DNA of 64,000 nt, taken from assembly GCF_014336955.1 (NCBI RefSeq), contig NZ_QRAI01000001.1:620001-684000 (forward strand), given 5' to 3'. A program made the translations under genes and the position numbers. Source of the stretch: Saccharophagus sp. K07. Lineage in GTDB: Bacteria > Pseudomonadota > Gammaproteobacteria > Pseudomonadales > Cellvibrionaceae. The notes below the pieces were generated by a model that saw only the letters and a list, made by a program, of their open reading frames with translations, was not told the DNA's origin and did no database searches. Positions 27,566-36,459 of the stretch are shown here, piece by piece (position 1 is the stretch's first letter; each line of letters opens with the position of its first letter).

Positions 27566-28213
27566 ACTATTTAGCTGTGAAGATAGGCTTTTTTGACGCG
27601 CGGGTATTGTTGTGGCACTAAATTTCGGGGTGGATGGATCCTGGATGAAAAAGTCACCATATGCACTGCCAAGAGCGTAAGGGCTTTCTACCCCGGCATC
27701 ACAAGTTATATCGTAGCTATTACCACCACTGTCAATTCTGACAATTTCGGGAGCCTCTACCTCGTCATCTGCGAGGATGTCAAATAACACTTCGGTGTAT
27801 ATGTCGCCAAAAGTGATGTCGCCATTTTCCAGTCTGCGCGCTTGAATCTGGACCGAATATTCGTTTTGAGTGAATACATAATCCTGTCCTTCAATTGCAG
27901 GGTTATTATCCCAAGGTGATACCCAAGTTCTTACTGTTCCTCGCAATGTGCAGGTCGGAAAAACGTCGAACTTTGAACGATCGACTCCTGATTTGATATT
28001 TGGGACGATCTTGATCCTTGCCGCATAAGAGCGCGCCCCGCTGTGAGGCTCGTTTGTGCGGGGTGTTTCTTGTTGAGCCAAAGCCTGCGAGCTAAAAAGG
28101 GACAAACCACTGATTAAAGTAGAGGCCATTAGTGCTTGGTAAGCGAATGCTCTGCGGTTAAAAGAGGTGGTTGGTGAAGAATCCAGGTTTTTCTTGGGTA
28201 ATACGATCGGCAT
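26543..28213 (-). CDS. Autotransporter beta-barrel protein with short Calx-beta-like passenger
   Basis: A 556-residue outer membrane protein. The N-terminus is a signal peptide with hydrophobic core (ALMASTLISGLSLFSSQALA), probably cut before QQETP. Residues 50-215 form a small passenger; FDILADDEVEAPEIV near residue 165 resembles the acidic turn of a Calx-beta sandwich, which is inference. After a linker (about 220-260) the C-terminal 290 residues are an autotransporter barrel ending in VGVRWEF with the expected terminal Phe. The ATG at 28213 is set by AAGGAG eight bases upstream; a longer start is unlikely. The barrel is almost identical to that of the broken paralogue next door. Passenger function is unknown; surface adhesion is possible. 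Confidence 0.83.
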   Translation of the reverse strand: MPIVLPKKNLDSSPTTSFNRRAFAYQALMASTLISGLSLFSSQALAQQETPRTNEPHSGARSYAARIKIVPNIKSGVDRSKFDVFPTCTLRGTVRTWVSPWDNNPAIEGQDYVFTQNEYSVQIQARRLENGDITFGDIYTEVLFDILADDEVEAPEIVRIDSGGNSYDITCDAGVESPYALGSAYGDFFIQDPSTPKFSATTIPARQKSLSSQLNSLRTLSLHNSITRDRSIAKEIDRARKNNSGFRANNLQVRLQDQSLPVGTLLGGGAGDSAEFGRWGAFVTGNVDFGKQEKNSALESDFQTNMLIAGVDYKVSNNVVLGAALTHSDTNAGDDKTANTDFRRYSLSLFGSLYSRDKFYLDGMITYCTSAYDLDRRIVRDAGGYDTSSAKTDGDELSASLGAGYNLQHNNINARLFTFINYVDTNIDGYSENVSGNSSAAVVDGMDLQSLIANIGVELSWNINTGVGVFTPMLSIAHEHQYADDSVYVTGRFVGGLDEGKFAYTAPNRDDNYLTAQIGVNAVLPNGVSGFISYDTFVDRKDFGSGQLSVGVRWEF

Positions 28214-28455
28214 AAATAAATCTCCTTGCGTCCTTGATAACAGCTTGATCCGAGGGGCGCCCCTTGGCGGGCGCGACTTTAACATGAGTGGATGGATGAG
28301 TTAAGGCTTACCGGACAAGGCGCATGCCTAAACGGAATTTTGCGACCCTTGCCGCATCCTGAGACTCATCTTCCGCTCATTGGACTTAAATAAAGGGAAT
28401 GTTGCATATTCACCAAGAAGCGTCCGTACCTTCTTCTGTGGACTGATTCAGTTGT
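28214..28455 (-). promoter_or_regulatory. Leader and promoter region of autotransporter A
   Basis: About 130 bases upstream of the start, including CGCAAGGAGA and a GC-rich stretch (GCGCCCGCCAAGG on the minus strand), are repeated in similar form upstream of the second autotransporter (30115-30245). The duplication therefore included the 5' leader. No confident -35/-10 boxes. The rest holds nothing recognisable. Confidence 0.5.
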
Positions 28456-29478
28456 TTAAAACTCCCAGCGCACACCGACTGACAATTGGCCGGAGCCAAA
28501 GTCCTTGCGGTCAACAAATGTGTCATAGGAGATAAAACCTGAAATACCATTAGGTAACACAGCATTTACGCCAATCTGGGCAGTCAGATAGTTATCGTCG
28601 CGGTTGGGTGCTGTGTAGGCAAATTTGCCTTCGTCGAGACCGCCGACAAAACGACCAGTGACATAGACCGAGTCGTCGGCATATTGATGCTCATGAGCGA
28701 TCGACAACATCGGGGTAAATACACCGACACCGGTGTTGATATTCCAGGATAATTCCACACCGATATTTGCGATCAAGGATTGCAAATCCATGCCGTCGAC
28801 GACAGCGGCAGAAGAGTTTCCGCTGACATTTTCAGAATAGCCGTCAATATTGGTGTCTACGTAATTAATAAAGGTAAATAGCCGCGCATTTATATTGTTA
28901 TGCTGAAGGTTATAACCCGCTCCCAAAGATGCCGATAATTCATCGCCATCGGTTTTGGCGCTGCTGGTGTCATAGCCTCCGGCATCACGGACAATACGGC
29001 GATCCAGATCATAGGCGCTGGTACCGTAAGTGATCATGCCGTCGAGATAAAACTTGTCGCGCGAATAAAGGCTGCCAAACAGAGAGAGGCTATAACGGCG
29101 AAAATCGGTATTGGCCGTTTTGTCATCGCCGGCGTTAGTATCAGAATGTGTTAAGGCTGCGCCGAGTACAACATTATTGGAAACTTTATAGTCCACACCC
29201 GCAATCAGCATATTGGTCTGAAAATCGGATTCGAGAGCGGAATTTTTTTCCTGCTTACCAAAATCCACATTGCCCGTTACAAATGCGCCCCAGCGACCAA
29301 ATTCCGCCGAATCACCTGCGCCACCGCCGAGCAAAGTTCCTACGGGAAGACTTTGATCTTGCAATCGAACTTGCAGATTATTCGCGCGGAATCCCGAATT
29401 ATTTTTACGTGCGCGGTCAATTTCTTTGGCGATACTGCGGTCGCGAGTAATAGAGTTGTGTAGAGATAAAGTGCGCAG
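28453..29478 (-). repeat. Duplicated autotransporter barrel sequence, copy B
   Basis: Partner of 26540-27565. The near-identity stops abruptly at about 29478; beyond it the two genes share only protein-level similarity. Confidence 0.92.
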
Positions 29479-30114
29479 GCTGTTTAATTGTGCGGACAGA
29501 CTTTTTTGCCGAGTAGGAATCGGTGGAGCGCAATTGCGGTGTGGACGCGTCATTGATAACAAAATGTGCGCCGTAGATGCCATGGGTGCCTCCAACTCGA
29601 ATTAGCGAGGCATCGCCGGTTTCGCAGGTAATTTCGTAAGATTCGTTGGAAAAATCTACAAGCTCGGGCGACTCGATTTCATCGTCAGCCAGGATTTCAA
29701 ATAAAATCTCGGTGTTGACTTCGCTATATTCTGAAAGCCTGGATTCAGGGGGGGAATATCCAGAGAATAGGTTTTTGTAATCAGTTCAACATCTCGACCT
29801 AATTGCCCCTGTGAGTTTTGACTTACGCCCAAAGTTCCTTTTATGGAGCATCCGCTGTAATCGTATTGCCTTGAAAAATAGAATTTAAATTTCACGCCTA
29901 TGTTGTAAGCGCGTGCGCCTGATTTCGGTTCCTCTACCTGATGTCGTTGGTACTCAGAAAAGGGCAAATACCCGTTTATAGCCCCTTCGGCCCATGAAAT
30001 TTGAGGCGCCAGCGCTAAACTACCAAGTACTGTAGAAGCAATAAGACTCCGGTAGGGTGTTTGGAGAAAATGGTAGGGAGAGGCTTGGTGGTTTTCGCGT
30101 AATACGATAGGCAT
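28456..30114 (-). pseudogene. Second autotransporter gene, broken by two frameshifts
   Basis: The start at 30114 (MPIVLRENHQASPY, same AAGGAG leader as copy A) leads into a signal peptide (SLIASTVLGSLALAPQISWA) and passenger. A run of seven C on the coding strand (plus-strand G7 at about 29748-29754) throws the frame off, and a stop follows at 29656. The neighbouring frame carries the true continuation (LFEILADDEIESPEL, then YEITCETGDASL). It would in turn need a one-base loss near 29522 to re-enter the barrel at RQKSLSAQLNSL. First and last parts are in the same frame, so the two errors compensate but leave a stop between them. A barrel-only reading frame (28456-29595) remains open, but its first residues are out of frame. 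Confidence 0.82.
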
Positions 30115-30272
30115 TGATAAATCTCCTTGCGTCCTTGATGACATCTAGCTGGGTCCGAGGGCGTTCCCTTGGCGGGCGCGACTTTAGCACGGTGGGGCGG
30201 ATGAGTTAAGGCTTGCCGGACGAGGCACCTAAGTAGACCAAATTTTGCGAATGTCGCCTCATTATGAGGCGA
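30115..30272 (-). promoter_or_regulatory. Leader of autotransporter B, with hairpin after ndpA-side stop
   Basis: Repeats the leader of copy A (TCTCCTTGCGTCCTTGAT, GGCGGGCGCGACTTTA, GATGAGTTAAGGCTT on the plus strand). A perfect nine-pair hairpin, GTCGCCTCA-TTA-TGAGGCGAC, lies at 30253-30273 touching the ndpA stop. It has no T run, so it could be a weak terminator or an RNA stabiliser. Confidence 0.5.
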
Positions 30273-31277
30273 CTATTTCTTCCCCAGGTGCTCCATCAAT
30301 TTGGCTTTCAACGATGTGGGAATATTCTTGATGGTCAAACTGTCACTATCTGCGTCATAAAACACCGTACTCCCTAAACAAGCAGAGGCAAAACTCATGC
30401 TCAGCTGCTCATCACGGCCGCTGATGCGGACGTAGTTTTTGAGTTGAGTTTTGTCCGGGATCCACTCGTTTTTCATTTCCGGTTGGGTGGTGCGGACGAA
30501 GTGGGTGAAGTGGGGTTGTTCGGGGACGGAGATGTGTTCGGCGAGCTCAGTCATTTGCACGGGCAAGCCCGCTTTATCCTGCTGCAAACAGAACTCCACG
30601 GCGGCGCGGCGAGTTTGTTGGGCGACGTCTTCCGGTAATTCGGCGGTGTAATGGGTGACCAGGTCGAGAAACTCGCTTGTGTCCGCGCTGATATCGATTT
30701 TATTGCTCAAGCCAATGGCTTCAGCAAAGGCATCGGATAATTCTTTTTCTCCCCGCCATTTCAACAGGGATAAATAATTTTGCTGCTCGCCGGAGAAAAA
30801 TTCTGCGGTTTTGATTTTTGCGGCAAGGCGAATATTTTGCGTGTCCAAATACAAGGAATCGCACAATTCCAAATCGCCGTCGAAATATTGGCCGGAGGTG
30901 TGGTCGAGCAGAAAAATATACAGCGCGTCGCCCGCCTCAATGCGCTCAAAAAATATCAGCAATATATTGTTTAAAGGGGTTTCGCTTTTGTCGAAATGCA
31001 TCCCTAAATGTTGGGCGATTTTTTCGCTTAAAGATGTAAACGTCAGACGCTCTTCCAACCATTCGCGAATCCATGCAGGCAGGGGACAATTGGCGGTGTC
31101 GTCACTGAAAGCACCGTAGGATTTTCCGCCCTTGCGGATATAGGCGTTTTTCAGCTCGCGGCAAAGATCCTCGCTTTTGCCATCGCGGCGCAATTCGTTT
31201 GGGCGTATGCGGGTTTGGCAAGGTTCTGTGGGAGCGGGTTTAACCAGGCGGTGGGCGATCAGATATTGCAGGGCCAT
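30273..31277 (-). CDS. ndpA: Nucleoid-associated protein NdpA/YejK
   Basis: A 334-residue protein of the YejK/NdpA family, which binds DNA in the nucleoid; its cellular role is poorly understood. The length equals the E. coli protein (about 335). GKSYGAFSDDTANCPLPAWI near residue 50 and the C-terminal ISGRDEQLSMSFASACLG near residue 290 match the family. It is preceded in the same direction by a small membrane protein gene. Confidence 0.9.
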   Translation of the reverse strand: MALQYLIAHRLVKPAPTEPCQTRIRPNELRRDGKSEDLCRELKNAYIRKGGKSYGAFSDDTANCPLPAWIREWLEERLTFTSLSEKIAQHLGMHFDKSETPLNNILLIFFERIEAGDALYIFLLDHTSGQYFDGDLELCDSLYLDTQNIRLAAKIKTAEFFSGEQQNYLSLLKWRGEKELSDAFAEAIGLSNKIDISADTSEFLDLVTHYTAELPEDVAQQTRRAAVEFCLQQDKAGLPVQMTELAEHISVPEQPHFTHFVRTTQPEMKNEWIPDKTQLKNYVRISGRDEQLSMSFASACLGSTVFYDADSDSLTIKNIPTSLKAKLMEHLGKK

Positions 31278-31369
31278 GTTGGTCGTCGTTACTCAATGGG
31301 AATGCCGGGCGGGCATTATAGTGCGCCTTGCGCCCGCTGGCAGTCGTCATTGGTAACGAGATCGGATGA

Positions 31370-31597
31370 TCAGGATTTATTGGGCTTCAGCAACCAGATG
31401 ATCAGTAGAGTCGCCGCAGTGATGATGGCTGCTACCAATGCCAGCTTCAGCAGCAGTTTCCAAAGGGATAGCCAGGCGAAAACCCCGAATACGGCCAGTA
31501 CCGCCAGAAGGGCGCCCACACCGATAAAAAGCACCAGAACCAGTTTCACCACGCCAAGGGGAGTCACAGTTGGGTTGGGGTTGTGTTCGTCACTCAC
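31370..31597 (-). CDS. Small two-helix membrane protein
   Basis: A 75-residue protein with a polar N-terminus (SDEHNPNPTVTP) and two hydrophobic helices (about residues 16-39 and 44-68), ending in KPNKS. GAGG about nine bases upstream supports the GTG at 31597 over the TTG at 31612. It lies 92 bases upstream of ndpA in the same direction and may share a transcript. I do not recognise the family. Confidence 0.6.
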   Translation of the reverse strand: MSDEHNPNPTVTPLGVVKLVLVLFIGVGALLAVLAVFGVFAWLSLWKLLLKLALVAAIITAATLLIIWLLKPNKS

Positions 31598-31793
31598 AGG
31601 TATTTTCCTCAAAAGCTGACAGGTTGTAGCTGGCCTAAACTGAGTAAGGCAGGCAGCCCATTAAAAAGTGTAGCGGAGCGAATGGTACCTAAAGCTGATT
31701 AACACAGTAGCTTTTTTCCTCCACTATAGATGGCTTTTTGCTGGCGCTGGCGTAGCCAGATCAACGAATAACCGTCCGAGGCACAGGAAACGT

Positions 31794-32537
31794 ATGGGAC
31801 TCTCTCTTGTCACCTGGATAGGCCATAGAGGCTATCCCGAGTTGTATCCGGAAAACAGTTTGCTCGGTATCGAAAAAGCCATAGAAGCTGGTGCGCGCGC
31901 GATCGAAATCGACTTGCAGGCCAGTTTGGAAGGCGAGCCGGTGCTGTTCCATGACGAAGATCTGTTCCGCATGACTGGGCGCGCGGGCAATGTGCGCGAT
32001 TATCCGCTGCAGAAGCTGCAAACTTTTAGCGCCCATGAGCCGCGCCGCCTGGGCGAACGCTATTTTCCCTGCCCGATTGCGCATCTGTCCCAGGTGGTTG
32101 AGCTGATGAGCAAACACCCGGGCGTGAAGCTGTTTGTCGAAATCAAAAGCGAAGTTTTTCAGACATTTTCGCGCTCGGCTTTTCTCGATGTGGTCTGGCA
32201 GACACTTGCGCCGATTCACCAGGACTGCGTGCTGATTTCCTTCGACTTGCTGGTGCTGCGCATGGCGCAGGAGCGCTTTCAGTGCCCTGTGGGTTGGGTG
32301 TTGACCAATTACGATCATCAATCCTATGCGCGCCTCAAGGACAATCCGGTGGAATTTGTGATCTGCAATATCCGCAAACTGCCGCCGCTGCCGGAAAAAC
32401 CCTGGGCAGGGCCGTGGCAGTGGTTTGTCTACGACGTGGTGGATGAGGCCAATACGCAGGCGTGTTTGCAGCGCGGAATCTATTGGATCGAGACCTGGAA
32501 TATAGGCGCCATGCTGCAAATGTCGGCCGGGCAATAA
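31794..32537 (+). CDS. Glycerophosphodiester phosphodiesterase
   Basis: A 247-residue GDPD-family enzyme that hydrolyses glycerophosphodiesters to glycerol 3-phosphate and an alcohol. GHRGYPELYPENSLLG near residue 10 gives the catalytic His and metal ligand, EIDLQ near residue 39 the metal-binding Glu/Asp, and FHDEDLFRMTG near residue 53 the second catalytic His. There is no signal peptide, so it is cytoplasmic (UgpQ-like). It lies three bases upstream of a glycerol-3-phosphate dehydrogenase, which would oxidise its product. Confidence 0.9.
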   Translation: MGLSLVTWIGHRGYPELYPENSLLGIEKAIEAGARAIEIDLQASLEGEPVLFHDEDLFRMTGRAGNVRDYPLQKLQTFSAHEPRRLGERYFPCPIAHLSQVVELMSKHPGVKLFVEIKSEVFQTFSRSAFLDVVWQTLAPIHQDCVLISFDLLVLRMAQERFQCPVGWVLTNYDHQSYARLKDNPVEFVICNIRKLPPLPEKPWAGPWQWFVYDVVDEANTQACLQRGIYWIETWNIGAMLQMSAGQ

Positions 32538-32540
32538 AGA

Positions 32541-33701
32541 ATGACGCAATTGAAGAAGTTCGACTTGGTAGTTATTGGTGCTGGCATTCACGGTGCCGGC
32601 GTGGCTCAAGCAGCGGCGGCGAAAGGCTTGTCGGTTCTGGTGTTAGAGCGGCGGGAGGCGGCAGGCATGGAAACCTCACGCGCCAGCTCGAAGCTGATCC
32701 ACGGCGGTTTGCGCTACCTGGAAACGGGGCAATTCCGCCTAGTCTATGAATGTCTGCGCGAGCAGCGCTACTTGCTGCGCAATGCCCCCCATCTCGTCCG
32801 GCGCAGTGATTTTTATATTCCCGTCTACCGCCAAAGCAGTCGCAGTCCCTGGTGGGTCCATTTGGGGCTGTGTTGTTATCACATGCTGGCCGGCTGGGCG
32901 AAGGAGCATGCGATAGAGCGCTTATCGCTTGAGCAGCGTGCGAGCTTGGACATACGGCAACAAGATCTATTGGCCGTTTTTCGCTATACCGACGCGCAAA
33001 CGGATGACCAGGCCTTGACGCGAGCCGTGTTGGAATCGGCGCGCTCACTCGGTGCCGAAGTTCGCTTCAACACTTGGTGCGACCAGATGGAATACGCTGG
33101 TGAATTTCGTTTGCGCTTGAACGATGGCAGCGAAGTCACCAGTCGCGCCTTAGTCAATGCGGCGGGCCCTTGGGCCAATGAAGTCGCCAAAATAGGTGGA
33201 TTTCAACAGCAGGATGTTGATTGGGTGCAAGGTGTTCATATAGTTCTGAAGCAGCCGAGCGGCGCTGGTTGTTTTTATGTGGAAGCTGCAGATGGGCGCG
33301 CGGTATTTGTTCTGCCCTGGCGCGGTATGACCATGGTTGGTACCACGGAATTGATTGTCGACAGTCCCAAGGCTCAGGCGACACAAGCGGAAATTGATTA
33401 TTTGCTGAATGTTTACAACCACTATTTCCCGCAATCGAAGCAAACCGCCGCGGATGTAACGGAAGTTTTTGCTGGTGTGCGGGTGCTCCCCAAGGATAAT
33501 CGCATCGCCAATAAACGCTCGCGCGAAACACTGTTTGTGAGTGATGCCGGTGGTGCTTATGTGGCCATTTACGGTGGCAAGTTGACGTCCTACCGAGCGA
33601 CGGCGGAGAAAGTCATGGAGCAACTGTCGCCGGTTTTACGCGATGCAGTATCCGATAAAACTGCGTTTGCGCGCTCTACTATTAATTTACCGCTGCGCTA
33701 A
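32541..33701 (+). CDS. FAD-dependent glycerol-3-phosphate dehydrogenase, short form
   Basis: A 386-residue GlpD-like flavoprotein that oxidises glycerol 3-phosphate to dihydroxyacetone phosphate. VVIGAGIHGAGVAQAAAAKG is the FAD-binding loop, SRASSKLIHGGLRYLETG near residue 49 the family signature, and YGGKLTSYRATAEKVM near residue 346 the C-terminal FAD motif. E. coli GlpD has about 500 residues; the C-terminal helical domain is absent here. The gene ends cleanly with a stop, so this looks like a natural short form. It is coupled to the phosphodiesterase just upstream. Confidence 0.87.
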   Translation: MTQLKKFDLVVIGAGIHGAGVAQAAAAKGLSVLVLERREAAGMETSRASSKLIHGGLRYLETGQFRLVYECLREQRYLLRNAPHLVRRSDFYIPVYRQSSRSPWWVHLGLCCYHMLAGWAKEHAIERLSLEQRASLDIRQQDLLAVFRYTDAQTDDQALTRAVLESARSLGAEVRFNTWCDQMEYAGEFRLRLNDGSEVTSRALVNAAGPWANEVAKIGGFQQQDVDWVQGVHIVLKQPSGAGCFYVEAADGRAVFVLPWRGMTMVGTTELIVDSPKAQATQAEIDYLLNVYNHYFPQSKQTAADVTEVFAGVRVLPKDNRIANKRSRETLFVSDAGGAYVAIYGGKLTSYRATAEKVMEQLSPVLRDAVSDKTAFARSTINLPLR

Positions 33702-33724
33702 GCAAATGGTTTACCGCTGCCTAA

Positions 33725-34741
33725 TCAAATTGCGCGCGCAGCTTCTTCCAGGCGGGTGAACAGATTTTTCGGCAGTGCGAAGTCGCCGATCAGAAATTGC
33801 AAATCGGTGATTTTGTTTTTGGGGGTGACGGCGTAAGCCTCGCACACAATATTGGCTTGAAAGAGCAGTTGCCCGAGTTCGCTTACCTGCTTTCCTGGCG
33901 CTATATCGACTTGTTCCTGCAAGGCAATGCACAGGTCATCCGGCAATTGCCAGTCTTGCGCAATTTGACTGCTCAACTGAGTGGCCCCTTCGCGCAAGGC
34001 CGGAACAAACGCCTGCGGCCCTGGCGAGGAGTCGGCACTGAGCTTGTACTGTTTGCACAGTTCACTGAATAAAGTGATTTTGCCGATATCGTGCACCAGT
34101 CCCAGCATGTACGCCTTAAACCGCTCTTGCCTGCGCGCGTGGCCGATGATTTCACAGGCAATCGCGGTATTGAGCGAATGCGCCCAGAGGCGTTGGCCGG
34201 TTTGGGAAAAATAGGGCGATTCACGCTGGATGATAGGCTGCATTACCGCCGCAGAAAGTACTGAGCGCAAACCCTCAATGCCCAGTTTGACGATAGCGCG
34301 TTCGATATCGCCGATATAACCTCCGGTCGGGTTGAAATACACGCTATTGGCCAGTTTTAAAACCGCCGCGCTCATCACCGGATCTTTGTTCACTATCTCC
34401 ACATAGTCCTTCACCGAACTGTCGGGATCGCGCAGGCTGCGCAGCAGCTTGGGGATCACCGTCGGCAGGCGCGGTACCGCGTTCAGGCGATACTCTTTCT
34501 TGCCCAGAGCATGCATGACGGAGTCGATGGCCTGTCTTTGTTGTGCGGTCAAAGGTTCACTGTGATTGCCCGTGAAAAGAAACTGAAAAAAACGCTCCTC
34601 GCTTTCCGCGCGGCTCAAATTGCTGGACTCTTCAATAAGGGGCGAGACTAACTCCAAAGCCTCAAGGGTAGCTTCATGAGGCGCTTGGGCAACCTTGCCT
34701 CGTTTGCCGAGCATTGAGCGCAAAAAAGAAGAGACAGCCAT
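33725..34741 (-). CDS. HDOD-domain signalling protein
   Basis: A 338-residue protein. An N-terminal segment of about 80 residues is followed by an HDOD domain (about 85-290): PRLPTVIPKLL, VEIVNKDPVMSAAVLKLANS and GLVHDIGKITLFSELC with the HD motif. HDOD proteins act in signalling and regulation, usually without known hydrolase activity. The ATG at 34741 is chosen because the extra residues of the longer frame look non-coding. Partner unknown. The 158 bases upstream (34742-34899) hold a short GC-rich hairpin (GCCCGC/GCGGGC) and no gene. Confidence 0.82.
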   Translation of the reverse strand: MAVSSFLRSMLGKRGKVAQAPHEATLEALELVSPLIEESSNLSRAESEERFFQFLFTGNHSEPLTAQQRQAIDSVMHALGKKEYRLNAVPRLPTVIPKLLRSLRDPDSSVKDYVEIVNKDPVMSAAVLKLANSVYFNPTGGYIGDIERAIVKLGIEGLRSVLSAAVMQPIIQRESPYFSQTGQRLWAHSLNTAIACEIIGHARRQERFKAYMLGLVHDIGKITLFSELCKQYKLSADSSPGPQAFVPALREGATQLSSQIAQDWQLPDDLCIALQEQVDIAPGKQVSELGQLLFQANIVCEAYAVTPKNKITDLQFLIGDFALPKNLFTRLEEAARAI

Positions 34742-34899
34742 AAATCCAGTCCGTGTCGAAGGGGCCCGCCCGAGCGGGCGATGACTAACCAAGTTCTATG
34801 AACAACTATAGTACGGAACGGAAGCGAGCAAGGACGAAGCAGAGACAGCGGAGTCTGGCGGAGAAGAGAGTGCTGGACACACGAGGAGCCGATAGGCTC

Positions 34900-35352
34900 T
34901 CAAAGACCTGAGCGCGCGGCGTGTTTTGCGCGGATAAATTCACCGTGGCCGAGATGGATCAGATCAGCGACCTTGCGAATGATGTATTCCTCGTATTTGT
35001 CTAGATCGCCATCGGCATAGGCAATGCGCCACATATGGACGATCAAATCGAATTTTTCTTCCAAGCTGCAGTACTGGTTCACCAGCTGGGTGAAGCTGTA
35101 CATGGAGGTGGATTCGGAGCATTCGTGTTGCGCCATTGTCACCAGCTCGTCTAATTCGGCTTCTGGCACTTGGAATTCGCGGTGCAATATGGCTTTAACT
35201 GAGGCGAGCTCTTCGCTATCGAACTCGCTGTCGATCACAGCAACTTCAATTAACAGAGCGGCACAGGCTAAGCGCTTTTTATTTTCGTCCAGAGGATGGG
35301 ATGGGGCGTCTTGAAGTTGCGTTTGGAAAAAGTCGCGAATGCGCGCGAGCAT
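34900..35352 (-). CDS. TerB-like protein
   Basis: A 150-residue all-helical cytoplasmic protein. VAVIDSEFDSEELASVKAI near residue 38 and YADGDLDKYEEYIIRKVADL near residue 111 are the paired acidic metal-binding-type motifs of the TerB family. These proteins were named for tellurite resistance, but solitary chromosomal copies such as this have no proven role. It lies upstream of the HDOD gene in the same direction. Confidence 0.83.
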   Translation of the reverse strand: MLARIRDFFQTQLQDAPSHPLDENKKRLACAALLIEVAVIDSEFDSEELASVKAILHREFQVPEAELDELVTMAQHECSESTSMYSFTQLVNQYCSLEEKFDLIVHMWRIAYADGDLDKYEEYIIRKVADLIHLGHGEFIRAKHAARSGL

Positions 35353-35477
35353 GGTACCTCCGGGGGACGAGACGTCTTCGTATGGTGGAGTTTTCGCGGT
35401 ACTGCAATCGATAATCGTGATGATTGATGAAACAGCGTCCTTGCTGTTCTGCGCTTCCTGCCGATGAGTCTTTTCAA

Positions 35478-36413
35478 TCAGCGATTGAAATTGCTCAGGT
35501 ATTTTTCCAGATTGATCTGATCTGCCACAAAGCCGCGGATGCCTTGAGCCAGTTTTTCAGTGGCCATAGCATCGTCGTTCAAGGTCAGACGGAACTGAGC
35601 TTCATTTTCTTTGATTTTTTCGATAGCAGCGCCTGTATTGGCGGGGCTCAGAGCGCGTTCGAGCTTACCGCTGTCTGCTTCCAGTTCGCCCAACAATTGC
35701 GGGCTGATGGTCAGACGGTCACAACCGGCCAGGGCTTCGATTTCGCCGGTGTTACGGAAGCTTGCGCCCATAACAACGGTTTTGTAGCCGTGTTGCTTGT
35801 AGTAGTTGTAGATGCGGGTAACAGACTGTACGCCTGGATCTTCAAAAGGCGTGTACTCTTTTTTGTCGGTATTGGCTTTGTACCAGTCGAGAATGCGGCC
35901 GACGAAAGGCGAGATCAGGAATACCCCTGCGTCCGCACAGGCTGCGGCCTGGTTGAAGCTGAACAGCAGAGTCAGGTTGCAGTTGATGCCTTCTTTTTCC
36001 AGTTGTTCGGCCGCGCGGATACCTTCCCAGGTGGAGGCAACTTTGATCAGCACGCGATCTTTGCTAATGCCAGCTGCTTCGTAGAGTTCGATCAAGTGAT
36101 GCGCTTTGGCGATAGAAGCTTGGGTATCGAAGGACAGGCGCGCGTCAACTTCAGTGGACACCTTGCCGGGCACGATTTTCAGAATTTCACAGCCGATCGC
36201 AACGGCCAGTTTGTCGGCTGCGGCGGCGATGGAGGAAGTGCTGCCCAAAGCTTCTTGCACAAGCGGCGCGTACTGGGGCATTTGTGCGGCTTTAAACAGC
36301 AGGGAAGGGTTGGTTGTTGCGTCGAGCGGTTTATAACGACGGATAGCCTCGATGTCGCCAGTGTCGGCTACAACGTCGGAATAGGATTTCAATTGTTCAA
36401 GTTTGTTGGTCAT
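35478..36413 (-). CDS. tal: Transaldolase
   Basis: A 311-residue class I transaldolase of the non-oxidative pentose phosphate pathway, close to TalB length. [14 protein letters not shown] near residue 32 and [13 protein letters not shown] near residue 127, with the Schiff-base Lys, are the signatures; [19 protein letters not shown] near residue 222 is also typical. AGGGGG precedes the ATG at 36413. Together with Gnd in this window it completes conversion of gluconate carbon to glycolytic intermediates. Confidence 0.95.
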   Translation of the reverse strand: MTNKLEQLKSYSDVVADTGDIEAIRRYKPLDATTNPSLLFKAAQMPQYAPLVQEALGSTSSIAAAADKLAVAIGCEILKIVPGKVSTEVDARLSFDTQASIAKAHHLIELYEAAGISKDRVLIKVASTWEGIRAAEQLEKEGINCNLTLLFSFNQAAACADAGVFLISPFVGRILDWYKANTDKKEYTPFEDPGVQSVTRIYNYYKQHGYKTVVMGASFRNTGEIEALAGCDRLTISPQLLGELEADSGKLERALSPANTGAAIEKIKENEAQFRLTLNDDAMATEKLAQGIRGFVADQINLEKYLSNFNR

Positions 36414-36459
36414 AGCACCCCCTGTATAAAGCCGGTCATTATCCGCCCGGCAGAGTTCT

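Noticed and set aside
34900..35352. A tellurite or phage-resistance ter operon
   Set aside because: Only one TerB-like gene and a distant TerC-family gene are present; the other ter genes are absent and both occur widely as solitary genes.
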